NCBI GenBank assembly: GCA_910586745.1 | Contig: CAJUJZ010000044.1 | Coordinates: 1 to 15,260 of the forward strand | From: an uncultured Mucispirillum sp. | GTDB taxonomy: Bacteria; Chrysiogenota; Deferribacteres; Deferribacterales; Mucispirillaceae | Length of the DNA: 15,260 nt | Direction of reading: 5' to 3' | In this document: positions 7,783 to 15,260 of the stretch, piece after piece | Layout: the number at the start of each line of letters is the position of its first letter | Position numbering within the stretch: the stretch's first letter is position 1 | Position numbers and translations under genes: made by a program | Notes under the pieces: model-generated | Told to the model about the DNA's origin: nothing | Database searches by the model: none | What the model saw: the letters and a program-made list of their open reading frames with translations, nothing else

Positions 7783-9324
7783 TTATACTGGTTTTGCACC
7801 TTTTGATTCAAGGTATGCACCAAGTTTTGTATCTATTTTCATAATATGGTCTGATAGCCAGTCTTTTAAAAACTCAAGCACATTTACGCCCATAATATCT
7901 TCACCTGAATCATACCTGCTTTCAAGTTTTTTGATTTCTGCAATAAAATCTTTATGAAGTTTCATATGGCTTTCTTTATCTGGATAGTTATATTCTGTCA
8001 TCATTTTATTTTCAAAACCAAAGTGCCATACAGTATAATCAACTAAATCTTTTAATACTTTACCTAGTTTTTCTCTTGATGAGCCAGAAGAAAGTGAGTT
8101 ATATACTGCATTAATTAAATCAATCCATCTAATGTGTTGTTCATCTATTGCATTATAGCCTACTGATAATGCAGAAGTGAATGTCATAAACTGACCTTCA
8201 CCTGCAGAGTAGTCTTTTGAACTTTCTTTCATTTCTACAGCAATGTTATCAAGATTATTACCAAGTTTCTGGCTTTCAAGAGTTCTGTTTAATGCAACAC
8301 CTGTTTCTTCATATACTCTTTCAATAGATTTTGTAATATTACCAATACCTTCATACTGGTCATTCATTGATTTTACAATATTTTTTGTAATATCAAGCAT
8401 ACCATTAGTTTCATCACGGATATCTATAACTATTGCACCAGTATCCATTGTAATACCAATAGCTTCTTTTACCTGATCAGCATTTATATTAACCTGAGAT
8501 GATATCTCTGATGTTCTTGAGTGAAGTTTATCTACTACCTTTTCTATTTCTGCAGTAAATGATGTAGTTTTTTCTGCCAGTTTTCTTACTTCATCTGCAA
8601 CTACTGCAAACCCTCTGCCTGATTCACCTGCTCTTGCAGCTTCAATTGCAGCATTTAATGCTAAAAGGTTTGTCTGGTCTGCAATGTCTGTAATATTTCC
8701 AATACTTTGTTTAATATCATTAGAATAAATTACAAAATCGCCCATTGTAGCAACAATAGAGTCAACTGTTTCCTGTATCTGCTGCATTTTTAAGATATTT
8801 GTTTCCATAGCTGTTCCAGCCTGACTTGTTTTTGCAAGACAGAGTTCTGCAGCTTTTTGAGAATCATCACATATTTCCTTAACATGCTCTGCTGTCCTTT
8901 GTAAATCATGAACTTCTTCGCTGACTGTTCCTAAACTTTGATTAACAGTCATCACATTATCATGAAGGTTTGTCTGCACAGATGTTAAGTCCCCTGCAGC
9001 TGAAGCAACACGCACTTGTGCATTTCTAAAATTTGCTCCTAATGCACATAGTTTATTACTTAATTCATGGATATGTTTACCTATATAAGTAAAACGACCA
9101 GTAGTCTGTGGCGGCTGAGTTGGACAGCTTACCAGTGCTATATCAATATAGTTATTTAACACTTTCATTTGTTTGTAAAAAATTGCATCTTTTGCTACAT
9201 TTATTGCTACAGAAAGAACAAATATTATAAAAGCACCTATTCCTGCATGAGAATTTGTAACTAATGATAATATTATTGTTATTATTAAAGCAATAACTGT
9301 ATAAATAATACTTAGCGTTTTCAT
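7783..9324 (-). CDS. Methyl-accepting chemotaxis protein fused to a bacteriohemerythrin
   Basis: A 513-residue inner-membrane chemoreceptor. Two adjacent membrane segments (about residues 2-22 and 26-45) have almost no periplasmic loop. A cytoplasmic signalling coiled coil follows, with the conserved hairpin (about 205-245, containing [11 protein letters not shown] and the [11 protein letters not shown] run). A hemerythrin domain lies at about 385-505. All iron ligands are present: D-E-Q-H, H-F-G-F-E, H-M-K-L-H, and H-I-M-K-I-D. Such fusions sense oxygen, NO or redox state through the di-iron site (as in Desulfovibrio DcrH). A start at 9348 is possible, but ATG 9324 has AAGGAG at ideal distance and begins directly with the membrane helix, so I chose it. 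It follows nikR by 30 bases, so the two are probably one operon. Confidence 0.93.
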   Translation of the reverse strand: MKTLSIIYTVIALIITIILSLVTNSHAGIGAFIIFVLSVAINVAKDAIFYKQMKVLNNYIDIALVSCPTQPPQTTGRFTYIGKHIHELSNKLCALGANFRNAQVRVASAAGDLTSVQTNLHDNVMTVNQSLGTVSEEVHDLQRTAEHVKEICDDSQKAAELCLAKTSQAGTAMETNILKMQQIQETVDSIVATMGDFVIYSNDIKQSIGNITDIADQTNLLALNAAIEAARAGESGRGFAVVADEVRKLAEKTTSFTAEIEKVVDKLHSRTSEISSQVNINADQVKEAIGITMDTGAIVIDIRDETNGMLDITKNIVKSMNDQYEGIGNITKSIERVYEETGVALNRTLESQKLGNNLDNIAVEMKESSKDYSAGEGQFMTFTSALSVGYNAIDEQHIRWIDLINAVYNSLSSGSSREKLGKVLKDLVDYTVWHFGFENKMMTEYNYPDKESHMKLHKDFIAEIKKLESRYDSGEDIMGVNVLEFLKDWLSDHIMKIDTKLGAYLESKGAKPV

Positions 9325-9354
9325 CTTACAACTCCTTATAACGCACAATAAAAA

Positions 9355-9759
9355 TTATGATATTGCTGTGGCACTTATTGATGCCAGTTTTATACCTTTT
9401 AATGCTTTTATTTTATAATAAAGTGATTTTACAAGACTACTTTCTCCACGAATGGCAAGTATTTCAAGACATGTATCATGGTCTAAATGGATATGCTGCA
9501 TGGATATAATTAAATCATGACTGTCATGCTGCACTTCTAAAAGTTTAGAAACTAAATCTTTATTATGGTGGCTGTATAAGAATGTTACAGCACCAGCAAG
9601 CACACCATCAGCATTAATAATATCTGCTTCAACATACTCTTTAATTAAATCTGATATTGCTTTTGAGCGTGTTTCATAAGACTGATCTTTTATCTGCTTA
9701 TCAAATAACTCCAGCAAATCTTTATCAAGAGATACCCCAAATCTGGTTAATTCTGACAT
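9355..9759 (-). CDS. nikR: Nickel-responsive transcriptional regulator NikR
   Basis: A 134-residue ribbon-helix-helix regulator with an ACT-like nickel-binding domain. Residues 3-45 form the DNA-binding part (R-F-G-V-S-L then S-K-A-I-S-D-L-I). The high-affinity nickel ligands are all in place: H78, H89, H91 and C97, in the blocks V-Q-H-D and Q-H-I-H-L-D-H-D-T-C-L-E. NikR represses nickel uptake or controls urease and hydrogenase genes when nickel is bound. None of those genes is in the window; instead a hemerythrin chemoreceptor follows at 30 bases. I found no convincing NikR palindrome or strong promoter upstream on this strand. Family assignment is firm; its targets are unknown. Confidence 0.92.
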   Translation of the reverse strand: MSELTRFGVSLDKDLLELFDKQIKDQSYETRSKAISDLIKEYVEADIINADGVLAGAVTFLYSHHNKDLVSKLLEVQHDSHDLIISMQHIHLDHDTCLEILAIRGESSLVKSLYYKIKALKGIKLASISATAIS

Positions 9760-9789
9760 CTTTATCTCACTTATACATTTGAAATCAGT

Positions 9790-9820
9790 TTGACAGACTA
9801 CTCTTATTTTTTGTTATAAT
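9790..9820 (+). promoter_or_regulatory. Possible plus-strand promoter in the nikR-secA gap
   Basis: TTGACA (9790-9795) and TATAAT (9815-9820) with an extended -10 TG (9812-9813). Both hexamers are perfect, but the spacer is 19 bases, longer than optimal. It would start a transcript near 9827, running antisense to the chemoreceptor remnant and toward secA with a leader of more than 400 bases. Confidence 0.35.
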
Positions 9821-9843
9821 CAAGTTTTTTTTAAATATCTTTA

Positions 9844-9864
9844 CTTAAATAATCCATATTTAAG
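9844..9864. repeat. AT-rich inverted repeat in the nikR-secA gap
   Basis: CTTAAATA (9844-9851) and TATTTAAG (9857-9864) are perfect inverted copies around a 5-base centre. No good T-run follows on either strand, so it is a poor terminator. It could be an operator or chance in AT-rich DNA. Confidence 0.3.
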
Positions 9865-9902
9865 AAAGTTCATTATTTTTCTGCAACAGGCAAAGCTTTT
9901 AT

Positions 9903-10109
9903 CTATTTTGAATATATACCTAAAACTAAATCTGTTTTAAGAATATGATTAATAAGCCATTTTTTAAGAAATTCTAATATATTTACTATAGATATTTCCT
10001 CTACCTGTGATAATATTTCAAAAGTGCTGGAATGAAGTTTATCAGCTGCTTTTTCTATTTCTGCAGTAAATTATATAGTTTTTTCTGTCAGTTTTCTAAC
10101 TTTATCTGC
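9903..10109 (-). pseudogene. Remnant of a second hemerythrin chemoreceptor gene
   Basis: Read on the minus strand, 10109-10002 translates to a stretch matching the signalling domain of the intact chemoreceptor (27 of 36 positions, ADKVRKLTEKT then a stop, then FTAEIEKAADKLHS). About 82% of bases are identical there. Without leaving the frame, 10001-9909 then matches the extreme C-terminus of the hemerythrin domain (N-I-L-E-F-L-K-K-W-L-I-N-H-I-L-K). The 588 bases (196 codons) lying between these parts in the intact gene are absent, which removes most of the hemerythrin domain. Stops occur at 10073-10071 and 9905-9903. No start codon or ribosome site remains, and homology ends near 10110. It is a decayed, internally deleted paralogue. 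Confidence 0.85.
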
Positions 10110-10191
10110 CCATATATAATAATCTTTTATTCAGATAATTTCAACCTTTTTTATCTTTTTTAGAAAAATTGTGTAAATAACATATAAAAAC

Positions 10192-10220
10192 TTGATTTTA
10201 TGGAACAAAAAATATACTAT
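10192..10220 (+). promoter_or_regulatory. Sigma-70-type promoter for secA
   Basis: TTGATT (10192-10197), a 17-base spacer and TACTAT (10215-10220). The start would be near 10227, giving a leader of about 29 bases with the ribosome site CAGGAG before ATG 10256. The remainder of the gap (10110-10191) shows nothing I can name. Confidence 0.6.
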
Positions 10221-10255
10221 AGTATCTTTGATTATATAAAGCAACAGGAGCAGCA

Positions 10256-12847
10256 ATGTTTAAAGATTTAATAGAAAAACTATTTACACCAAGCCCAGAT
10301 AAAATATTTAAAAAATTACAACCATTAATCAATAATATTTCAAGCCATGGAGAAAGGCTGAAATCTCTCAATAATGATACTCTTTTTAATCAAACTGTTA
10401 TTTTCAGAAAAAGACTTGCTGAAGGGGAAAGTTTAAATGATATTCTTCCAGAAGCTTTTGCAACAGTTAGAGAAGTAAGTGATAGAATATTAAATATGCG
10501 TCATTTTGATGTGCAGCTTATGGGTGGCTATGTTCTCCATTCTGGTAAAATATCTGAAATGAAAACTGGTGAAGGTAAAACATTAGTTGCGACACTTCCT
10601 ATGTACTTAAATGCTATTGAAGGAAAAGGTGCTCACCTTGTTACTGTAAACGATTATCTTGCACGCCGTGACGCTTCCTGGATGGCTCCAATATATTTAG
10701 CTCTTGGTCTTTCTGTTGGTATTATCCAAAGTGATGCATCTAAACAGGCAGTATGGGATGATAAAGAAAATTGGACGATTAAACTTATTGATATTTCAAG
10801 AAAACAAGCTTATGCCTGCGATATTACTTACGGTACAAATAATGAGTTTGGCTTTGACTATTTAAGAGATAATATGAAATATGATTTATCTGAATATGTC
10901 CAAAGAGAACTGCATTATGCTATTGTGGACGAAGTAGACTCTATCTTAATAGATGAAGCAAGAACACCGCTTATTATTTCAGGCCCTACAAATAATACTA
11001 CTGATAACTATTATGCAGTTAATAATATTGTTAAGCTTTTACAGCCAGAAATACATTATACTATTGATGAAAAAAGAAAATCTGCTGATTTAACAGATGA
11101 AGGTATTAACTTTGTAGAAGCTGGCTTAAAAGTGGGCAACCTTTACGATATTCAGAATGTAGACACACTTCATTTTGTAAATAATGCATTAAAAGCCCAT
11201 GCAGTATATAAACTTGATGTAGATTATGTTGTGCAGAATGGAGAAGTTATTATTGTTGATGAATTTACAGGCAGGCTTATGCCAGGCAGAAGATATTCTG
11301 ACGGACTTCATCAGGCATTAGAAGCAAAAGAAGGGGTTCAGGTGCAGAATGAAAACCAAACTTATGCTTCTATCACTTTCCAAAATTACTTTAGAATGTA
11401 TGCAAAGCTTTCTGGTATGACAGGGACAGCCTTAACAGAAGCTAATGAGTTTAAAAGTATCTATGATTTAGAAGTTGTTCCTGTTCCAACACACAGAAAA
11501 GTCAACAGAATAGACAGACCTGATGTAATTTACAGAACTGCTCAAGAAAAATATGAAGCTATAGTTAAAGTTATAGGAGAACTGCATAAAAAGGGACAGC
11601 CTGTTCTTGTGGGAACTATCTCTATTGAAAAAAGTGAACTGCTCTCCCATATGCTGCAAAAAGCAAAAATTAAACATGAAGTTTTAAATGCTAAAAACCA
11701 TGAAAGAGAAGCAGAAATAGTGGCTCATGCTGGTGAAGCAGGTGCTGTTACTATTGCAACAAATATGGCAGGTCGTGGTACAGATATTAAATTGGGTGAA
11801 GGTGTGCAGGAATTAGGCGGCTTATTTATTTTAGGTACAGAAAGACACGAATCTCGCCGTATTGATAATCAGCTGCGAGGAAGATCTGGCAGACAGGGCG
11901 ATAATGGGGAAAGCAGGTTTTATCTCAGCACAGAAGATGACTTATTAAGAAAATTTGGTGCAGAAAAACTTTCTAAAATTATGAGTACTCTTGGTTTAAA
12001 ACACGGAGAAGAAATAGAATCATCTCTTATTACTAAAACAATAGAAAGTGCACAGAAAAAAGTGGAAGCATTCCATTTTGAAATGCGTAAACATTTACTT
12101 GAATATGATAATGTGGCAAATGCTCAAAGAAAGGTGGTTTACAGCCTTAGAAGCCAGATATTGCAAGGCTCTGATATTGATAAGATTATCAGAGAATATG
12201 CAAGTGATGTTATAAGTGCACTGCTTGAAGATTTTATTACTCCGCAGAATCCAGATTATGAAAAAGCAGAAGAAATATTTGAAAGAATATTTGGTTTAAA
12301 AGCAGATTTATCGCAGGCTGATACAAAACATTTAGATATTGCTAAAAATGAATTAATAAGCCAATTTGCAGCAAAATTTATAGAAAGACAGCAGGAATTT
12401 AAAGGTCATTTTGAAGACTTTTCAAAATATATCCTTATTAATACTCTTGATAACAGATGGAAGCAGCATCTACTGCAAATGGACCATCTTCGTGACAGCG
12501 TAGGTTTAAGAGGATATGGCCAAAAAGATCCATTAATAGAATATAAAAGAGAAGCTTATGCTCTTTTTATTGATATGATGGATAAAATAAACAGAGAAAC
12601 AGTTGAGCTTATTATGAAAGTGCAGATACAAATGCAGACTCCAGAAGAAGCTGCAGCAGAAAATGTACGCAGACTTAAACAGCTGCAGGCAGAAAACGAT
12701 AAACAGTTAAAAGAAAAACGCTCACTTGAAAAAGAAGCTCAGAAAAAAGCTGTAACTGTTAAAAGAAATGCACCTAAAATAGGAAGAAATGACCCTTGTC
12801 CTTGCGGCAGCGGCAAAAAATATAAAAACTGTCATGGTGCTCAATAA
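10256..12847 (+). CDS. secA: Preprotein translocase ATPase SecA
   Basis: An 863-residue motor that drives unfolded proteins through SecYEG. Walker A is M-K-T-G-E-G-K-T (about 102-109), Walker B is [14 protein letters not shown] (about 225-238), the preprotein cross-linking domain follows, and motif VI is [11 protein letters not shown] (about 537-547). The helical scaffold and wing domains precede a charged linker. The C-terminus carries the zinc-binding SEC-C motif [13 protein letters not shown], used for SecB and lipid contact. An extra segment of roughly 15 residues lies near 162-180, before the D-I-T-Y-G-T-N-N-E block, compared with E. coli SecA from memory. lolA follows 56 bases later with no terminator seen. 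Confidence 0.98.
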   Translation: MFKDLIEKLFTPSPDKIFKKLQPLINNISSHGERLKSLNNDTLFNQTVIFRKRLAEGESLNDILPEAFATVREVSDRILNMRHFDVQLMGGYVLHSGKISEMKTGEGKTLVATLPMYLNAIEGKGAHLVTVNDYLARRDASWMAPIYLALGLSVGIIQSDASKQAVWDDKENWTIKLIDISRKQAYACDITYGTNNEFGFDYLRDNMKYDLSEYVQRELHYAIVDEVDSILIDEARTPLIISGPTNNTTDNYYAVNNIVKLLQPEIHYTIDEKRKSADLTDEGINFVEAGLKVGNLYDIQNVDTLHFVNNALKAHAVYKLDVDYVVQNGEVIIVDEFTGRLMPGRRYSDGLHQALEAKEGVQVQNENQTYASITFQNYFRMYAKLSGMTGTALTEANEFKSIYDLEVVPVPTHRKVNRIDRPDVIYRTAQEKYEAIVKVIGELHKKGQPVLVGTISIEKSELLSHMLQKAKIKHEVLNAKNHEREAEIVAHAGEAGAVTIATNMAGRGTDIKLGEGVQELGGLFILGTERHESRRIDNQLRGRSGRQGDNGESRFYLSTEDDLLRKFGAEKLSKIMSTLGLKHGEEIESSLITKTIESAQKKVEAFHFEMRKHLLEYDNVANAQRKVVYSLRSQILQGSDIDKIIREYASDVISALLEDFITPQNPDYEKAEEIFERIFGLKADLSQADTKHLDIAKNELISQFAAKFIERQQEFKGHFEDFSKYILINTLDNRWKQHLLQMDHLRDSVGLRGYGQKDPLIEYKREAYALFIDMMDKINRETVELIMKVQIQMQTPEEAAAENVRRLKQLQAENDKQLKEKRSLEKEAQKKAVTVKRNAPKIGRNDPCPCGSGKKYKNCHGAQ

Positions 12848-12903
12848 TAGTTCAGTTTAAAAGCTTTTAGTATTAAAGGTGAATTAATATAAACAGGTGA
12901 TAT

Positions 12904-13500
12904 ATGAAAAAATTATTATTGTTACTTTTTACATTAGTATGCTTTACTGCTTTTGCAGAAGATAAAGATAATGCTGCTGACTATATGAAACAGTTATCTG
13001 CTGTTAAAAGCTTATCAGCAGAGTTTAAACAGGTCAATAACTTAAAAGATTACGGTGAAGATGTTTATGCAGGTAAAGTATATATAAATATGAAAGAAAA
13101 AGCTTTATGGGATTATATTGAGCCTTATTCAGCATGGTATCTTATAACTAATGAAACTATTGACCACTATGATGAAATAAATAACCAGCTTGTTAAAATG
13201 AAAGCAAAAGATTATAAAGAATATGCACTTTTGCAGGTATTAATGGATTTTTCTCAGCTTAGCAAAAGCTTTACCCATGAGCAGAAAGATAATACATTAT
13301 ACTTAAAACCAAAAAGCAATGCAGGTCTTGCTTATATTAATATTGTTTTTAAAGATGGTATAATATCAGAAATAAACAGTAAAGATAATGCAGGTAACTT
13401 AACGACTATAACTTTAAGTAAAGTAGAGATAGATAAAAAAATAAGCAGCTCATCTTTTAAAAAGAAACTGCCCAGCGATGTAAATGTGTTTAACCAGTAA
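12904..13500 (+). CDS. lolA: Periplasmic outer-membrane lipoprotein carrier LolA
   Basis: A 198-residue exported protein. The signal peptide spans about residues 1-18 (cleavage after A-F-A). The mature part shows the LolA pattern: L-S-A-E-F-K-Q near residue 40, a G-K-V-Y-I-N strand, A-L-W-D-Y-I-E-P (about 65-72), I-T-N-E-T-I-D-H-Y-D and N-N-Q-L-V. LolA takes lipoproteins from LolCDE at the inner membrane and hands them to the outer membrane. ATG 12904 follows AGGTGA. It sits between secA and the phosphoethanolamine transferase gene (20 bases to the latter), making a likely envelope operon. Overall identity to well-studied LolA looks low, so a LolA-fold relative with another cargo is possible. 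Confidence 0.85.
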   Translation: MKKLLLLLFTLVCFTAFAEDKDNAADYMKQLSAVKSLSAEFKQVNNLKDYGEDVYAGKVYINMKEKALWDYIEPYSAWYLITNETIDHYDEINNQLVKMKAKDYKEYALLQVLMDFSQLSKSFTHEQKDNTLYLKPKSNAGLAYINIVFKDGIISEINSKDNAGNLTTITLSKVEIDKKISSSSFKKKLPSDVNVFNQ

Positions 13501-13520
13501 AAAGGGAAAAAGAGCTAAAA

Positions 13521-14018
13521 ATGTTAACCAAAATGAAACATAATATTACAAATATTAATAAACAAATTTTTATTGTGAATTTTTTATTTATACTAGCTGT
13601 CACAATTATATATAGTTTATCTGTAAATATCCCATTAATTAAACTAAATTATCCTAAAGAATATTTTATACTTGCACTCTTTATGTCAGTTGCTCGTGAT
13701 TTCATTATATGGTTTATTGCATTTTTAAACAAATGGGTATTTGCAGCTTTCTCTTTTTTATCTTTTGTTGCTGGCTTCGGCTTAAAATATGTAAATGAAT
13801 ATTTAAATATGGGGCTTAATATTGGCACATTTGAAGTAATATTTTCTACAAATTTAGTTGAAGCAAAAGGAGTAATGAATAATACTCTAATCACTTATTT
13901 TATAACAGGTGCAGTAATCTCAATTATATTAACAGTATTAAGATTTAGATTAGTTAATAATAAACATAAAATGAATTATACTTTGGGGGGGGGGGAATAC
14001 TGCTTATTGTTTCATTGA
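13521..14018 (+). CDS. eptA: Phosphoethanolamine transferase, membrane part (5' piece of a frameshifted gene)
   Basis: This 165-residue reading frame is the N-terminal membrane domain of an EptA-type enzyme. Four helices are visible (about residues 16-36, 46-66, 70-90 and 120-141), with the family's large loop between the third and fourth. The frame runs into a G11 tract at 13985 and ends 24 bases later in an out-of-frame tail (E-Y-C-L-L-F-H). With 9 or 12 G it continues into the frame that encodes the fifth helix and the catalytic domain. ATG 13521 follows a modest AGAG site; M5 is an alternative. As sequenced, the product is a truncated, presumably inactive membrane fragment. Confidence 0.85.
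   Translation: MLTKMKHNITNINKQIFIVNFLFILAVTIIYSLSVNIPLIKLNYPKEYFILALFMSVARDFIIWFIAFLNKWVFAAFSFLSFVAGFGLKYVNEYLNMGLNIGTFEVIFSTNLVEAKGVMNNTLITYFITGAVISIILTVLRFRLVNNKHKMNYTLGGGEYCLLFH
13985..13995 (+). repeat. Homopolymeric G11 tract, probable phase-variation switch
   Basis: Eleven consecutive G, preceded by CTTT and followed by AATAC, in a gene that is otherwise about 30% G+C. Runs of this kind change length by slipped-strand mispairing during replication. The reading frames on either side join when the tract has 9 or 12 G, but not 10 or 11. No other G or C run of this length is in the window. Confidence 0.9.
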
Positions 14019-15184
14019 TTCTGCTGTTTTTAGGTAAAATGCCTGAAAATTTTATGAAAACAGTAAAGTATGGTGCATCTGAAAAAGATATAATAAATGT
14101 TGGCAGAGGCTTTGACATAATGCCAGAAAAAATTTATGAAAATTTTTATCATCTTCTTAGAAATAAAGTCAAAATGAAATATATGATACATCAGAGAAGT
14201 AATATTAATATTAATGATGTAGTATATAACAAAAAAGAAGAACAGATAGTTATCTTTATATTAACAGACGCATTAAGAGCAGATCATACATCATTGTATG
14301 GATACAGCAGAGAAACAACACCATTTATGGAGCAATATGGGTTTATACCGTTTAATGATATGTATGCATGTGAAACATCTACAACTCGTTCTGTTCCATG
14401 CCTTTTAACAAGTATGAATAGAAACGAAGATTTTCTTACATATCTAACAAAACCATCAATATTTACAATATTTAAAGAAGCTGGTTTTTATACTGCTTTT
14501 ATCTCTGCCCAAAGCTCAATTTCTACTTCTGATACTGGACAGAAAGTGGTTGCTGATGATGCTGATTATAGTTTTTTTAATGTAAATTTTGATGTTGAAT
14601 ATGATACAGACCTGCTGCCATATTTTGATAATGTTTTAAATAACAGCAGTAAAAGTAAATTAATAGTTATGCAGCTTAACGGAAGCCATTGGGATTATAA
14701 TACAAGATTTAAGCCAGATGATGCAAAATGGAAACCACTTTGTGAAAATTTTGCCCTTGACTGCCCTGTTGAAAATTTAATTAATTCTTATGATAATACA
14801 GTCCTTGCAACAGATACATTTGTAAAAAATATAGTTGAAAGGGTAAAAGATAAAAATGCTGTAATCTATTTTTCATCAGACCATGGGCAGCTTCTAGGGG
14901 AAGGGGGACTTCGCCTGCATGCTCAAGGAAGATTAAATTTTAAAGAACTTGCTGCCGTTCCTTTTGCGGTATGGTATTCAGAAAAAGCAAAGCAATATAT
15001 AAATATTGATACTATACTTTATAATAAGGATAAAATAACCACCCATGATATAATTTTTCATTCTATTTCATCATGTGCAGGTATAGAATCAAGCATTATA
15101 GATAAAAATTTAAGTATATGCTCTGAAAATTTAGCAGAAGCACCTAATGAATTTGAAAATTATATAAGCAAAAAAGCAGAGTAA
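14015..15184 (+). CDS. eptA: Phosphoethanolamine transferase, catalytic part (3' piece of a frameshifted gene)
   Basis: The periplasmic sulfatase-fold domain of an EptA-type enzyme, which moves phosphoethanolamine from phosphatidylethanolamine to lipid A or a similar acceptor. The open frame reaches back to the G tract and there reads ILLIVSLILLFLG, the missing fifth helix. Numbered in the restored protein (9 G): D249 in T-D-A-L-R-A-D-H, where the family usually has Glu as a zinc ligand; nucleophile T285 in C-E-T-S-T-T-R-S-V-P-C; N-G-S-H-W-D-Y; S-Y-D-N-T; and D453-H454 in S-S-D-H-G-Q-L-L-G-E. The TTG at 14015 has no ribosome site and is not a likely real start. Restored length of about 553 residues is normal for the family. 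The neighbours lolA and secA fit an envelope role. Confidence 0.85.
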   Translation: MILLFLGKMPENFMKTVKYGASEKDIINVGRGFDIMPEKIYENFYHLLRNKVKMKYMIHQRSNININDVVYNKKEEQIVIFILTDALRADHTSLYGYSRETTPFMEQYGFIPFNDMYACETSTTRSVPCLLTSMNRNEDFLTYLTKPSIFTIFKEAGFYTAFISAQSSISTSDTGQKVVADDADYSFFNVNFDVEYDTDLLPYFDNVLNNSSKSKLIVMQLNGSHWDYNTRFKPDDAKWKPLCENFALDCPVENLINSYDNTVLATDTFVKNIVERVKDKNAVIYFSSDHGQLLGEGGLRLHAQGRLNFKELAAVPFAVWYSEKAKQYINIDTILYNKDKITTHDIIFHSISSCAGIESSIIDKNLSICSENLAEAPNEFENYISKKAE

Positions 15185-15206
15185 CATATTTAAGTATACA
15201 ATATCA

Positions 15207-15236
15207 AAACTACCCGTTCAACGGGTAGTTTGCTCT
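15207..15236 (+). terminator. Terminator after the phosphoethanolamine transferase gene
   Basis: A perfect 11-bp stem, AAACTACCCGT (15207-15217) and ACGGGTAGTTT (15221-15231), with a TCA loop, is followed by GCTCTTT. The T-run is short and broken, but the A-run and T-run of the stem ends could let it work in both directions. It closes the secA-lolA-eptA unit. The last 24 bases hold nothing recognisable. Confidence 0.8.
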
Positions 15237-15260
15237 TTGGCTGTAAGCAACTATCACCTG

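Noticed and set aside
9325..9348. Upstream ATG at 9348 as the chemoreceptor start
   Set aside because: ATG 9324 has AAGGAG at correct spacing; the eight extra residues (M-C-V-I-R-S-C-K) would be encoded by the ribosome site itself.
9760..9840. NikR operator upstream of nikR
   Set aside because: I looked for GTATGA/TCATAC-type or other long palindromes and saw none with convincing symmetry.
10032..10163. A plus-strand 43-codon aromatic-rich frame before secA that could be imagined as a SecM-like arrest peptide
   Set aside because: It is the antisense of the chemoreceptor remnant; its Phe-rich content comes from reversed Lys and Glu codons. It has no clear ribosome site and lies upstream of the nearer secA promoter.
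14015..14041. TTG 14015 or ATG 14039 as an independent start for a separate sulfatase gene
   Set aside because: The open frame continues upstream through the G tract as the missing membrane helix, and no ribosome site supports TTG. The two frames are one gene, though low-level internal initiation cannot be excluded.
1..15260. tRNA, rRNA, CRISPR arrays, insertion sequences or attachment sites
   Set aside because: No cloverleaf-like segments, regularly spaced repeats, transposase fragments or terminal inverted repeats were seen anywhere in the window.

Overview
The window is strongly AT-rich (about 30% G+C by eye). It encodes a Gram-negative, lipid A-bearing, flagellated-type bacterium: heptose phosphatase, Kdo transferase, two candidate lipid A acyltransferases, LolA, a lipid A phosphoethanolamine transferase, HslUV, SecA, and a chemoreceptor fused to hemerythrin. 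The low G+C, the hemerythrin chemoreceptor and a simple-repeat contingency tract suit a host-associated, low-oxygen organism. A Deferribacteres member such as Mucispirillum is my best guess, from general resemblance only.

Layout. (1) 1-1152: two unrecognised plus-strand genes, the second behind a sigma-54-like site. (2) 1285-5527: a minus-strand block. It reads, in transcription order, a DUF374 acyltransferase, waaA, an LpxL-type acyltransferase and gmhB (tightly packed or coupled), then, behind its own promoter, an exported rhodanese and a single-domain response regulator. (3) 5559-5651: back-to-back promoters, then hslV-hslU (+) ending in a clear terminator. (4) 7734-9759: minus-strand nikR followed by a chemoreceptor with a C-terminal bacteriohemerythrin domain. 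(5) 9760-10255: about 500 bases without an intact gene, holding the remains of a second hemerythrin chemoreceptor with an internal deletion and two in-frame stops. (6) 10256-15184: secA, lolA and an eptA-type phosphoethanolamine transferase (+), closing with a terminator.

The most interesting locus is the eptA gene. It is split by an uninterrupted run of 11 G in an AT-rich gene. Reading with 9 or 12 G restores one protein of about 553 residues and rebuilds its fifth membrane helix exactly at the tract. This is the signature of phase-variable surface modification, here caught in the OFF state.

How the genes work together: most of the window serves the cell envelope. waaA, gmhB and the two acyltransferases build the lipid A/core, LolA moves lipoproteins, SecA exports envelope proteins, and the eptA product would decorate lipid A or another surface acceptor in an on/off manner. 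The chemoreceptor/hemerythrin, NikR, response regulator and rhodanese add redox or metal sensing.
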